Below, in pieces: positions 17,400 to 27,105 of a DNA stretch of 64,000 bases. Position numbers and translations under genes: made by a program. Position 1 is the first letter of the stretch. Each line of letters starts with the position of its first letter. A model generated the notes under the pieces. It ran no database searches and was not told where the DNA came from. It saw nothing but the letters and a program-made list of their open reading frames with translations. Source of the stretch: Siminovitchia thermophila (GTDB lineage Bacteria > Bacillota > Bacilli > Bacillales > Bacillaceae_C); NCBI RefSeq assembly GCF_016909185.1, contig NZ_JAFBFH010000018.1, positions 30,576 to 94,575 on the forward strand, read 5' to 3'.

Positions 17400-17417
17400 A
17401 CCTAACAATTGTTAGGT
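17400..17417. promoter_or_regulatory. Perfect 18-bp palindromic operator for the TetR-type regulator
   Basis: ACCTAACAATTGTTAGGT is its own reverse complement. It sits between the predicted -10 box and the regulator start codon, the usual place for TetR autorepression. Confidence 0.75.
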
Positions 17418-17419
17418 TA

Positions 17420-17448
17420 ATGATAATGGAGCTTTTGGCGAAAATCAA
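17420..17448 (-). promoter_or_regulatory. Sigma-A-type promoter of the TetR-permease-DUF917-hydantoinase operon
   Basis: On the minus strand TTGATT (17448-17443) and TATCAT (17425-17420) are separated by 17 bases. Transcription would start at or within the palindrome at 17400-17417. Confidence 0.65.
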
Positions 17449-17687
17449 TAGGATAATAGAAGATGTCGGATAAGTGCTTGTTTTTTAGACAGGCAGTTTT
17501 AGGCAATCGAGAACGGCTTTTCTTTATGCCCCACAAACTTCTTGTTCCTAACTATCATCCGAACTCCAGCATTTTTTCCTTGAAGGCTTTTATTGAGTGG
17601 AAAATCTTATTGGGATCTCTATTTTACATATCAACCTGAAGGGAGATAGTGCTCATCCTGACAAAAGGTTCATTTTTGTCATAGCTC

Positions 17688-17715
17688 TTGTTTTTTTATT
17701 CTAAATTTGTATAAT
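17688..17715 (+). promoter_or_regulatory. Promoter upstream of the TPP riboswitch
   Basis: A perfect TATAAT at 17710-17715 with a weak TTGTTT at 17688-17693 (16-base spacer), about 20 bases before the riboswitch aptamer. The DNA from 17449 to 17687 shows no other feature. Confidence 0.5.
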
Positions 17716-17734
17716 ATTAAGTAAACCTAATAGC

Positions 17735-17840
17735 AATAACTGGGGGTGCCCAATGAGTTGGGCTGAGAGGAGAAACACGATGAAGTTTCTTAACCCTTTG
17801 GACCTGATCTGGTTAATGCCAGCGTAGGGAAGTTAGTCGG
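17735..17840 (+). ncRNA. TPP (thi-box) riboswitch
   Basis: Conserved thi-box elements are present: GGGGGTGCCC near 17742, GGGCTGAGAGG at 17760-17770, and ACCCTTTGGACCTGATCTGG at 17793-17812, then AATGCCAGCGTAGGGAAG. It binds thiamine pyrophosphate and is followed by a terminator at 17864-17901. Thiamine sufficiency should therefore end transcription before thiC. Confidence 0.96.
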
Positions 17841-17863
17841 TAGTTTTGGGATACAGTATATTC

Positions 17864-17901
17864 AAGCCGGGTCCAGTCTTTTTTTGTGGACCCGGCTTTT
17901 T
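17864..17901 (+). terminator. Riboswitch-controlled terminator
   Basis: AAGCCGGGTCCA at 17864-17875 is perfectly complementary to TGGACCCGGCTT at 17887-17898 and is followed by T residues. It is the expression platform of the TPP riboswitch. Confidence 0.9.
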
Positions 17902-17957
17902 GATGTATCTGCCGCTAAGCTGTGTATTCAGATCTCGTCCTTTCAATTATTTTGTAG

Positions 17958-19757
<1,800 letters not shown>

Positions 19758-19778
19758 TTTTCTCTGGAGGTTTTCCGT

Positions 19779-19946
19779 ATGAATGTACAAAAGATAATAG
19801 AGGAAATGAAGCAGTTGGAAAGGAAAATAGAGGTATTGCAAGTACGGATAAATGAAATTCAACAAGCCTGCGACCACCATTTTATTGGCGATGCATATTA
19901 TGAAACATGCAGCAAATGCAATAAGGTGAATGTATTATATTATTAA
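19779..19946 (+). CDS. Small coiled-coil / zinc-ribbon-like protein
   Basis: A 55-residue reading frame with a good TCTGGAGG site eight bases before ATG 19779. The first 30 residues are predicted helix with heptad spacing (IIEEMKQLERKIEVLQVRI). The C-terminal 25 residues contain CDHHF and ETCSKC, a Cys/His set able to bind zinc. It starts 21 bases after thiC and ends before a strong hairpin, so it may share the thiamine-regulated transcript. I do not recognise a named family, and the function is unknown. Confidence 0.6.
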   Translation: MNVQKIIEEMKQLERKIEVLQVRINEIQQACDHHFIGDAYYETCSKCNKVNVLYY

Positions 19947-19986
19947 TCGTTCTCTACTAAAAACCCACGCAGAACTTCCTGATATG

Positions 19987-20048
19987 CTCCCCTAAAGGTA
20001 GACAGATTAAAAAATAAAAATCTGTTTTCCTTAAGGGGAGTTTTTTTC
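19987..20048 (+). terminator. Long imperfect hairpin with T run (terminator, possibly derived from an insertion sequence)
   Basis: CTCCCCTAAAGGTAGACAGATT at 19987-20008 pairs imperfectly with the stretch ending GGGGAG at 20040, then seven T. It would terminate the thiC transcript. The AGGTAGACAGATT portion resembles IS3/IS150-type ends, so it may be a mobile-element remnant doing terminator duty. Confidence 0.65.
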
Positions 20049-20495
20049 TAAAAAGCGATTTACGATTCCACTTCCGAAAATATGCCTGCTTAAGGATCTA
20101 CTTAGATCCATGGTGGGGTTGGCAAGTGCTTTATCGGTCATTTTGGCCGGAACATGTTAAAAGGCGTATCAGAGGTTATTCTGTTCAATAATCAAGCTGT
20201 GGCTAAGTCCTCCGTCGGCCGTTAGCGCGTAAGTCAAAGGGTGTTTCCTTTAGATGAACCGGGCCCGGGCCGCTTGCCAGACAAATGATGATCGGCAAAG
20301 CTGGCGGCGCGGGAGCTGATCCCGCTAACTCGGGAACGGCGATATCGAAGACGAACCGCTCGCCTATTTTCCGGAAATCCATCCGCGTCCTGGTAGAGCT
20401 GCGGTGGGGGATTGAGAGAAAGAAAGCTCTCGTGAAGGGGCTTTTTATTGATGTTCTACATACGATATTCCAAAAAGATGTTGGAGGGTTTTATC
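20049..20495. other. Intergenic region without a convincing gene, locally GC-rich
   Basis: About 450 bases. The part from 20200 to 20410 is richer in GC than its surroundings. It allows a 59-residue minus-strand frame (20203-20382) and an overlapping plus-strand frame (20285-20512), neither with good translation signals. It may be the remains of a decayed gene. No promoter or riboswitch was recognised. Confidence 0.4.
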
Positions 20496-20831
20496 GTGGC
20501 GAAATGGATTGATGTTTCAACGACGAAACACCAGCTCAAGCTTTTTGACGGAAACAAGTTGATAAAGACGTACCCGATTGCTGTCGGAAAAATGTTAACG
20601 CCAACACCATACGGAAACTTTGCGGTCATCAACAAACAGCGGAATCCCGGAGGCCCGTTTGGTGTTATGTGGATCGGGTTATCAAAGCCCCACTATGGAA
20701 TTCATGGAACAAATAACCCTTCTTCCATTGGCAAAAACGTTTCACATGGCTGTATTAGAATGCATAATCGTGATGTGCTGGATCTTGCCCGCCGAATTCC
20801 GATTGGGACGCGGGTCGTGATTCATAGGTAG
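20496..20831 (+). CDS. L,D-transpeptidase (YkuD domain) without signal peptide
   Basis: A 111-residue YkuD-domain protein. L,D-transpeptidases form 3-3 peptidoglycan cross-links or attach proteins, using the cysteine of the HxxxxxxxxxxxxSHGCIR motif. Here [18 protein letters not shown] and IRMHN carry the catalytic His and Cys. GTG 20496 behind TTGGAGG is preferred over the longer in-frame ATG at 20448. No signal peptide or LysM domain is present, as in small spore-associated YkuD proteins of bacilli. A spore or cell-wall location is inferred. Confidence 0.85.
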   Translation: MAKWIDVSTTKHQLKLFDGNKLIKTYPIAVGKMLTPTPYGNFAVINKQRNPGGPFGVMWIGLSKPHYGIHGTNNPSSIGKNVSHGCIRMHNRDVLDLARRIPIGTRVVIHR

Positions 20832-21034
20832 GGCCGGCTTCTTTTTTTGCTACTGGATATTTTCTTTTTGCAAGGAGTGGGCTATTCTTAAAAAGAGACT
20901 ACTCGAAATGCCGCTTTAAAAGTATGATGGGTATTTAGGAGTCATTTACAATAAAATTGTCTGTTTCAAAAAGTTGTGAAGCTTTGTCCCTTTGGATAGG
21001 GCTGTTTTTATACCTGAAAAAGAGGAGCTGGATA

Positions 21035-21505
21035 ATGAATATAAGAAACGTGAAATCTTCAGATTATAAGATCATTATTTCAGTGTTAAATGAGTGGTGG
21101 AATGGTCGTACGATGACGGATATGCTGCCCAAACTATTCTTTGATCATTTTCAAGACACTAGTTATATCATTGAAGAAAAGGGGGAAATAATCGGGTTTC
21201 TGATTGGATTTTTATCGCAATCCCGCAAGAAAGAGGCCTATATCCATTTTGTTGGCATACATCCACATTACCGCCAACACGGTATCGGGTGCAAACTCTA
21301 TCAAACCTTCTTTGAGCATGTAAAGAAAAAAGGGGTTAAAACAGTTCGCTGTGTCACATCTCCAGTGAATCAAAGCTCTATCGCTTACCATACGAAAATG
21401 GGTTTTGTCATTGAAAAAGGAGATAAACAGGTGGATGGCATTGATATACATAGCGATTATGATGGTATTGAACAAGATAGAGTGTTGTTTGTTAAGGCGC
21501 TATAA
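21035..21505 (+). CDS. GNAT-family N-acetyltransferase
   Basis: A 156-residue acetyltransferase. ATG 21035 follows AGAGGAG; an upstream in-frame start at 20957 has no site. Motif A is clear: HFVGIHPHYRQHGIGCKLY (about residues 74-92) contains the RxxGIG acetyl-CoA loop. The C-terminal GFVIEKGD strand is also family-like. The substrate is unknown. It is followed after 65 bases by a histidine phosphatase gene. Confidence 0.85.
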   Translation: MNIRNVKSSDYKIIISVLNEWWNGRTMTDMLPKLFFDHFQDTSYIIEEKGEIIGFLIGFLSQSRKKEAYIHFVGIHPHYRQHGIGCKLYQTFFEHVKKKGVKTVRCVTSPVNQSSIAYHTKMGFVIEKGDKQVDGIDIHSDYDGIEQDRVLFVKAL

Positions 21506-21570
21506 CTATCATTACATTTCAGTATGATACGAAAAATGAAAACGAATCACCGTATAGAAAGAGGGTACTT

Positions 21571-22200
21571 ATGCTGTATTTATATTTTATAAGACATGCG
21601 CAGACAGAATGGAATGTTGCGGGAAAAGTTCAAGGCCGGAGGGATTCCGGTTTAACTGAAAAAGGAGTGGAAGATGCGCGACTGCTTGGAGAAAAGTTCA
21701 AAGAGATAGATTGGCAAGCGGTTTACACGAGTCCGAGCAAGCGTGCCGTGAGGACGCTGGAGTTGATTCATGGAGAAAGCTTTTCTTCTTATACCGTTGA
21801 TGGGCGACTGATAGAGATGGATCTTGGAGATCTGGAAGGAAAGACAATGGAAGAAATTAAGGAGCTTTACCCTGAGCAATATCATCATTACTGGCATCAG
21901 CCAAGTAAATATGTTCATACGTCTGGGGAAAACTTTTACGAAGTAAAAGATAGAGTCGAGGCGTTAGTCAAGGAATTGCTATCCACCTATGAATCTGGCC
22001 ATGTTTGTATCATTACCCATGGTGTTGTCGTGAAAATGGTGCAGCTTATTTTCCGCCAGCTTGACATGGACCAGCTTTGGAAAACTCCTTATATCGAAGG
22101 AACGAGTGTAACGGCTTTAAAAAGAGCCGGCAGCCAAATTGAAATTCTCTCGGAAGGGGATTTGAGCCATCTTTCATTGAAAAATCCAACTGTACAATAA
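21571..22200 (+). CDS. Histidine phosphatase family protein (phosphoglycerate mutase-like)
   Basis: A 209-residue phosphatase of the RHG superfamily. The catalytic motif is FIRHAQTEWN (RHG variant RHA) at residues 6-15, the second Arg lies in TSPSKRAVRT, and the second His in CIITHGVVVK near residue 150. It is close to alpha-ribazole-phosphatase and YhfR-type enzymes. It lies just upstream of the cobalamin riboswitch but outside that operon, and a dedicated CobC-like gene exists at 29106. Its own substrate is open. Confidence 0.85.
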   Translation: MLYLYFIRHAQTEWNVAGKVQGRRDSGLTEKGVEDARLLGEKFKEIDWQAVYTSPSKRAVRTLELIHGESFSSYTVDGRLIEMDLGDLEGKTMEEIKELYPEQYHHYWHQPSKYVHTSGENFYEVKDRVEALVKELLSTYESGHVCIITHGVVVKMVQLIFRQLDMDQLWKTPYIEGTSVTALKRAGSQIEILSEGDLSHLSLKNPTVQ

Positions 22201-22254
22201 GAGACGATCATGTATACTAAAGTCAAGTTGACAATTTCATATGGAAAGAATGGG

Positions 22255-22435
22255 GTGTCTTATGAAAAGACTTAATAGGGAAGTTGGTGAAAATCCAACG
22301 CGGTCCCGCCACTGTGAATGGGAGTGAGCTGAGTATCCACTGTGTTTCATTGCATGGGAAGGAACAGCGATCACGATGACCATAAGCCAGGAGACCTGCC
22401 TGATTCTTCACGCCATGAACCTACGAGGATAGGGA
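22255..22435 (+). ncRNA. Cobalamin (AdoCbl) riboswitch
   Basis: Conserved elements are visible: GGTGAAAATCCAACGCGGTC at 22286-22305 with CCGCCACTGTG directly after, and the B12 box AAGCCAGGAGACCTGCC at 22384-22400. A terminator follows at 22488-22514, then the btuF gene. Adenosylcobalamin binding should repress the whole corrinoid salvage operon to about 32.3 kb. Confidence 0.95.
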
Positions 22436-22487
22436 GGTGTACTGGTGGAATCGCCATCTAATATTGGATGGCTGTTCCAAACTGCAC

Positions 22488-22514
22488 ACATCTCTTGCGA
22501 AGAGATGTTTTTTT
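22488..22514 (+). terminator. Terminator of the cobalamin riboswitch expression platform
   Basis: ACATCTCTT at 22488-22496 and AAGAGATGT at 22500-22508 form a 9-bp stem with a 3-base loop and a following T run, just before the first operon gene. Confidence 0.85.
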
Positions 22515-22549
22515 ATTGAGAAAAAAATCAATTTACAGGGGGAGAAACA

Positions 22550-23518
22550 TTGAAAAAATTCCACATTTTATTACTATCCATTTTCATGCTGTTCAGCCTG
22601 TTGACCGGTTGTAATCAGGCTGCTGAAAAAAGTGGAAAAACAGATCAACCATCCGAACAACAAACGAAACAATCGGAACAGGCGGCTTTTCCAGTCACAT
22701 TAACGGACGGTAACGGGGAAGAGATAACGATTGAAAAGGAACCCGAAAGAATTGTATCCGCCCTCCCAAGCAACACTGAAATTGCGTTTGCCCTTGGATT
22801 GGGTGATAAAATTGTCGGCGTATCCGACCATGACAATTATCCAGAAGAAGCGGCCCAGAAGGAAAAAATCGGCGGCCTTGAGTTGAACATAGAAAAAATC
22901 CTCTCCTTGGACCCCCAGCTTGTGCTGGTTGACCCTTCCAATGATCAAAAAGCTGTAGAGCAATTAAAAGCGGCAGACATTCCGGTGCTTGTTGTCAACA
23001 GCTCGGAAAGTTTGGATGATGTGTATAAGTCGATTGAGTTAATCGGAAAAGCGACAAATACAGTGGATGAAGCGGAAAAGGTCATAGAGGATATGCGGAA
23101 AAAAATCGCCGATGTTGAAGCTAAGGTTAAGGGGATAAAAGAAGAAGACAAGAAAAAGGTTTTTATGGAAATATCTCCCGAACCGGAAATCTATACAGCA
23201 GGTAACAATACGTTTATGGATACACTCCTCACGATTATTCATGCAGAAAACGCCTCTAAAGAAATTGACGGCTGGCAGAAGGTAAATGATGAAGCTGTTA
23301 TCAAGATGAATCCGGATGTCATCATTACTACATATAGCAACTATGTGGATAATCCGGTGGAACAAGTGTTAAAGCGTGAAGGCTGGACTGATATTACGGC
23401 CATTAAGGAAAAACAGGTTTTTGATGTGCACTCCGATCTCATCAATCGTCCCGGTCCCCGTCTGGCGGAAGGGGTTGAAGAACTGGCAAAAGCAGTGTAT
23501 CCCGATGCATTTCAATAA
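22550..23518 (+). CDS. btuF: Cobalamin/corrinoid ABC transporter substrate-binding lipoprotein (BtuF type)
   Basis: Surface lipoprotein capturing cobalamin or cobinamide. TTG 22550 follows GGGGGAGAA. A signal peptide with lipobox LTGC is followed by a Ser/Gln-rich linker. The periplasmic-binding domain (residues about 50-320) contains ERIVSALPSNTEIAFALGLG, typical of BtuF/FecB-like proteins. The riboswitch directly upstream identifies the corrinoid role. Unusually, no permease gene follows; the next gene is the ATPase-CbiZ fusion. Confidence 0.9.
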   Translation: MKKFHILLLSIFMLFSLLTGCNQAAEKSGKTDQPSEQQTKQSEQAAFPVTLTDGNGEEITIEKEPERIVSALPSNTEIAFALGLGDKIVGVSDHDNYPEEAAQKEKIGGLELNIEKILSLDPQLVLVDPSNDQKAVEQLKAADIPVLVVNSSESLDDVYKSIELIGKATNTVDEAEKVIEDMRKKIADVEAKVKGIKEEDKKKVFMEISPEPEIYTAGNNTFMDTLLTIIHAENASKEIDGWQKVNDEAVIKMNPDVIITTYSNYVDNPVEQVLKREGWTDITAIKEKQVFDVHSDLINRPGPRLAEGVEELAKAVYPDAFQ

Positions 23519-23520
23519 TT

Positions 23521-23558
23521 GGCGGATAGGGCGGGGATTCTCGCCGAACGCCATTTTT
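23521..23558 (+). terminator. Nested GC-rich hairpin with T run between btuF and the ATPase gene
   Basis: GGCG (23521) with CGCC (23549-23552) encloses a second pairing, GGCG (23530) with CGCC (23542-23545), followed by ATTTTTT. It looks like an intrinsic terminator or attenuator inside the operon, in the place where a btuC gene would be expected. Confidence 0.5.
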
Positions 23559-23622
23559 TAGAAGGAAACATCCTTACGAGGCACGATTCATTACCATATT
23601 AAGCATGAAAGAAGAGATTCCC

Positions 23623-25095
23623 ATGATTGAAGTTATTCAAGCTTCGGGTGGCTATTGGCGTAAGCCTGTCGTTCAAGATATATCTTTTCAAGTACAAAAA
23701 GGGGAGTTTTTCGGCATCATCGGTCCAAACGGGAGCGGAAAAACAACGCTTTTAAAGATGATGAGCAACACGATGCCGCTTCAGTCGGGTGAAATGAGGC
23801 TGGCCGGCCGTCCCATCTCATCTTTTTCCTCGAAAGAATTTGCCCGGTTAACGGCTGTCCTCCCGCAAATGTCATCTTTGGCTTTTAATTACACAGTGAA
23901 AGAAACCGTTTCTTTAGGGAGGTATGCCCATCAAAAAAGCTTGTTTCATTCTTTTGATGAGGCAGATGAAAAGATCATTCACGAAGTGATGGAGCAGACA
24001 GGCATTCTCCAATATGCCGAAAGTCCGTTGGAAGAGCTCTCGGGCGGGGAAAGACAGCGCGTCTTTTTGGCACAGGCGTTGGCACAAAAGCCGAAAATTC
24101 TTCTTTTAGATGAGCCGACGAATCACTTGGATTTGGCCTACCAAAAAGAACTGCTCGATCTATTGAAAAAGTGGACAAAAGAAGAGAATCTCACAGTCGT
24201 TTCCGTGTTTCACGATTTGAACTTGGCTGGTCTGTACTGTGACCGCTTGCTGCTTTTGCATGAAGGAAAAAAGCAAATATGCGATGCGCCTGCTGAGGTG
24301 TTAAAAGAAGAAAGAATTCAGTGTATTTATAAAGCGGACATTGAAAAATATCCGCACCCAAAAGTGCCGAAACCACAAATGATGCTCGTTCCGCATCAAT
24401 GGCCAAGTGGGCAGAATCCATTATTGCTGAAAGAAAGCATGCTGAAAGTATCGAATGAGACCATTACATTTGAATCACCGGTCCCGCTGCGGACGATGTC
24501 ATCGGGTGTTACCGGATCAGGCGTGGGCTGGCACCGCTCTTTTGTCAACCGGCATGTGGACAAAAACTATCAATGCGACAACTTTAAGGAAGAGATGATC
24601 CTTTATTTAAAAGATCATGGATATGACCCGAATGAAACAGTCGGGATGATGACGGCGGTGAATCTGCACGATGTTTCCCACCAGGTGTTTGAAGAAGCTG
24701 GTTTGTCTGTGCTTGTTGTCGTGACCGCGGGTGCCGGGAATGCCGTCGATGCATCATTGGGTGAAAGACACCGGGTTCTCGTGTCCCCCGGAACCATTAA
24801 CACATGGGTATTCGTAAACGGTAAGTTAACGGAGGAAGCTTTTATACAAAGCATTATGACGGCAACCGAAGCAAAGGTAAAAGCGCTGCATGAATGTCAA
24901 GTCGTCGATTCTTCGACAGGCACCCTTGCGACTGGAACATCGACAGATAGTATATTAATTGCGGCAACGCAGGAAGGGCCGTTTCTTCCTTTTGGCGGTT
25001 CGATCACGCTACTTGGCCGGCTGGTCGGCAAAGGTGTCTTTCTATGTACAAAAGAAGCGTTGCATAATCATTTACAAAGGAACGGCCTTCGTTGA
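23623..25095 (+). CDS. BtuD-CbiZ fusion: corrinoid ABC transporter ATPase with adenosylcobinamide amidohydrolase domain
   Basis: A 490-residue two-domain protein. Residues 1-250 are a FecE/BtuD-type ATPase (Walker A GPNGSGKTT near 33, signature LSGGERQR, Walker B ILLLDEPTNHLD). Residues about 265-490 match CbiZ (GVTGSGVGWHRSFVNRHV, NLHDVSH, TAGAGNAVDAS, PFLPFGGSI), which hydrolyses adenosylcobinamide to adenosylcobyric acid for re-entry into the pathway. ATG 23623 is preferred, with AAGAAGAG upstream; an in-frame ATG at 23605 lacks a site. Such fusions occur in other Bacillaceae. The partner permease gene is not in this operon. Confidence 0.92.
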   Translation: MIEVIQASGGYWRKPVVQDISFQVQKGEFFGIIGPNGSGKTTLLKMMSNTMPLQSGEMRLAGRPISSFSSKEFARLTAVLPQMSSLAFNYTVKETVSLGRYAHQKSLFHSFDEADEKIIHEVMEQTGILQYAESPLEELSGGERQRVFLAQALAQKPKILLLDEPTNHLDLAYQKELLDLLKKWTKEENLTVVSVFHDLNLAGLYCDRLLLLHEGKKQICDAPAEVLKEERIQCIYKADIEKYPHPKVPKPQMMLVPHQWPSGQNPLLLKESMLKVSNETITFESPVPLRTMSSGVTGSGVGWHRSFVNRHVDKNYQCDNFKEEMILYLKDHGYDPNETVGMMTAVNLHDVSHQVFEEAGLSVLVVVTAGAGNAVDASLGERHRVLVSPGTINTWVFVNGKLTEEAFIQSIMTATEAKVKALHECQVVDSSTGTLATGTSTDSILIAATQEGPFLPFGGSITLLGRLVGKGVFLCTKEALHNHLQRNGLR

Positions 25096-26054
25096 ACGCC
25101 CATGTAACAGCCCTTGCCTTCGCGTTTTTGCTTGATTTGGCCATTGGGGACCCGCCCGATTGGCCTCATCCTGTTAAATGGATAGGGAAAATGATTTCTT
25201 TCTTAGACCGCCGCTGGAATCGGGGATCGCATCGGAAGTTAAAAGGAACAGCCATGGTCTTGGCTGTTATCGGCATGGTCTATATTACGGGATTTTTTCT
25301 TGTCTCGCTTTGTTATCACATCCATCCTGTTGCGGGAATCCTCGTTGAAGCAGTCATCATATCAACAACGATTGCTCAAAAAAGCTTGGGTGAAGCCGCT
25401 CGTGAAGTATACGAGCCTTTACGGGACGGAGACCTCCCGGAAGCCAGGAAAAAACTGTCTTATATTGTAGGCCGCGATACACTGGGGCTTCCGGAGGCAG
25501 AAATCGTCAGGGGGACGGTCGAGACGGTTGCTGAAAATACGAGTGATGGAATTACGGCGCCGCTTTTTTGGGGGCTTATCGGGGGAGCGCCGCTTGCCCT
25601 CGTTTATCGGGCGGTCAATACATGTGATTCCATGGTCGGCTATCAAAACGAGCGTTATCGGGAATATGGTTGGGCTTCCGCCAAATTGGACGATCTGTTC
25701 AATTGGATTCCGGCGAGGCTTACGGCTATCATGATGATGTGTGTCATGAAGCCGGTAAAAACAACGTATCGCCACGCATGGTCCGTATTACTCCGGGATG
25801 CCAAAAAACACCCGAGTCCAAACAGTGGCTGGGGAGAAGCGACTGTCGCTGCTCTGCTCGGTATTCGCTTGGGCGGAGTGAATGTGTATCAGGGAAAAAA
25901 ATCATACCGGATGGAAATGGGGGAGGGTCTGGAAAACTTGAACATCGACCATATTATGCAGACGGTTACGATCATGAAAAGGACTTCCCTGGTGTTCCTG
26001 CTGCTGATGATGATAGGGGGAGTCGCATGTGAACTGGCCTTTACATGGATCTAA
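25092..26054 (+). CDS. cbiB: Adenosylcobinamide-phosphate synthase CbiB
   Basis: Membrane enzyme joining adenosylcobyric acid to aminopropanol phosphate. The 320 residues have the CbiB hallmarks LDLAIGDPPDWPHPVKWIGK at the start, ETVAENTSDGITAP near residue 140, and SPNSGWGEA near 240, with several membrane helices. TTG 25092 overlaps the preceding stop codon by four bases. It acts directly after the CbiZ domain in cobinamide salvage. Confidence 0.93.
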   Translation: MNAHVTALAFAFLLDLAIGDPPDWPHPVKWIGKMISFLDRRWNRGSHRKLKGTAMVLAVIGMVYITGFFLVSLCYHIHPVAGILVEAVIISTTIAQKSLGEAAREVYEPLRDGDLPEARKKLSYIVGRDTLGLPEAEIVRGTVETVAENTSDGITAPLFWGLIGGAPLALVYRAVNTCDSMVGYQNERYREYGWASAKLDDLFNWIPARLTAIMMMCVMKPVKTTYRHAWSVLLRDAKKHPSPNSGWGEATVAALLGIRLGGVNVYQGKKSYRMEMGEGLENLNIDHIMQTVTIMKRTSLVFLLLMMIGGVACELAFTWI

Positions 26055-27105
26055 TCCAAAGTATCTATACGAATCACTGGATGTATTAAAACCCGGGCAT
26101 GTGCTTGATTTTAGTGTGAATCTCAATCCATTTGGACCACCCCCTGCCATAAAGGAACATTGGGGGAGCTGGCTGGATCATATCGTCGATTATCCTGATC
26201 CGAAAGGTGAAAGGCTTGTTGAATTGATTGCCGCAAAGGAGCGGCTGTCGAATGACGCGGTTCTTTTGGGGAACGGCGGAGCGGAGCTTTTCACATTATT
26301 GGGGCAACTGTTGGCGAAACAAAAGATTATCATCGTTCAGCCAACGTTTACGGAATATGAAAAAATATGCCGGGCGAATGGCTGCATCGTTTCTTTTTTT
26401 CAACTGAGTGAAGAAAGTGGCTGGACGCAAGATACTGATCTTTTACTGGAACAAATCAAAGAGGCCGATGCGTTGTTTTTATGTCATCCGAATAATCCGA
26501 CGGGGACGGCTTATCCACAATCTGTTTTGTTGGAAATATTGGCGGCTTGTCAAGAGCATGACTGCTTTTTCATTGTGGATGAAGCATTTGAAGATTTTCT
26601 TGAGGAAAGGCGTACGCTCGCATTTTGTGTAAAGGAATATTCCCGACTCATTGTTGTCCGTTCGTTAACAAAAATGTATGCTATCGCGGGTCTAAGACTT
26701 GGGTTTTTGCTGGCTTCCCCAGAAGTAGTGGCAAGACTAAGGAGTTTTCAGCCATATTGGGCGGTCAATTCGCTCGCATTATTGGCCGGTGAGTGTTGCT
26801 TGCAAGAAGAAGGATATGCTCGGAAAACGCGCCGGTGGGTCGCAAAGGAACGGCTTCGTATTCATGAAGCTTTGCGGTCAATGGGTTACATCTTGTCCGC
26901 CAGCCAAGTGAATTTTTATTTGTTGAAAGACCCGTTGCTTGCTGACCAACTCCCGCTTTTGACCTTTTTACTTGCAAAAGGAATTGTGCCGAGACACACG
27001 ATGAATTATCCTGGTCTTGACGGCCGCTGGCTCCGGTTTGGAGTGAGACAGGCAAAGGAAAATGATGTTCTTTTGGAGGCTTTAGGGAAATGGAAACAGC
27101 ATTGA
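26029..27105 (+). CDS. cobD: Threonine-phosphate decarboxylase-like PLP enzyme (CobD type)
   Basis: PLP-dependent aminotransferase-fold protein of 358 residues, most likely the L-threonine-O-3-phosphate decarboxylase that makes aminopropanol phosphate for CbiB. Seen are NPFGPP near residue 30, HPNNPTG, the DEAFEDF segment, and the PLP lysine in RSLTKMYAIAGLRLG near residue 225. GTG 26029 overlaps cbiB by 26 bases. Sequence alone cannot fully exclude histidinol-phosphate aminotransferase, but the operon position argues for CobD. Confidence 0.88.
   Translation: MNWPLHGSNPKYLYESLDVLKPGHVLDFSVNLNPFGPPPAIKEHWGSWLDHIVDYPDPKGERLVELIAAKERLSNDAVLLGNGGAELFTLLGQLLAKQKIIIVQPTFTEYEKICRANGCIVSFFQLSEESGWTQDTDLLLEQIKEADALFLCHPNNPTGTAYPQSVLLEILAACQEHDCFFIVDEAFEDFLEERRTLAFCVKEYSRLIVVRSLTKMYAIAGLRLGFLLASPEVVARLRSFQPYWAVNSLALLAGECCLQEEGYARKTRRWVAKERLRIHEALRSMGYILSASQVNFYLLKDPLLADQLPLLTFLLAKGIVPRHTMNYPGLDGRWLRFGVRQAKENDVLLEALGKWKQH

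Noticed and set aside
20285..20512. Plus-strand frame of 75 codons before the L,D-transpeptidase
   Set aside because: No ribosome site, no recognisable motif, overlaps the transpeptidase start, and conflicts with a minus-strand frame of equal quality.
21571..22200. Assigning this histidine phosphatase as the cobalamin-pathway CobC
   Set aside because: It lies upstream of the cobalamin riboswitch, and the operon has its own CobC-like gene at 29106.
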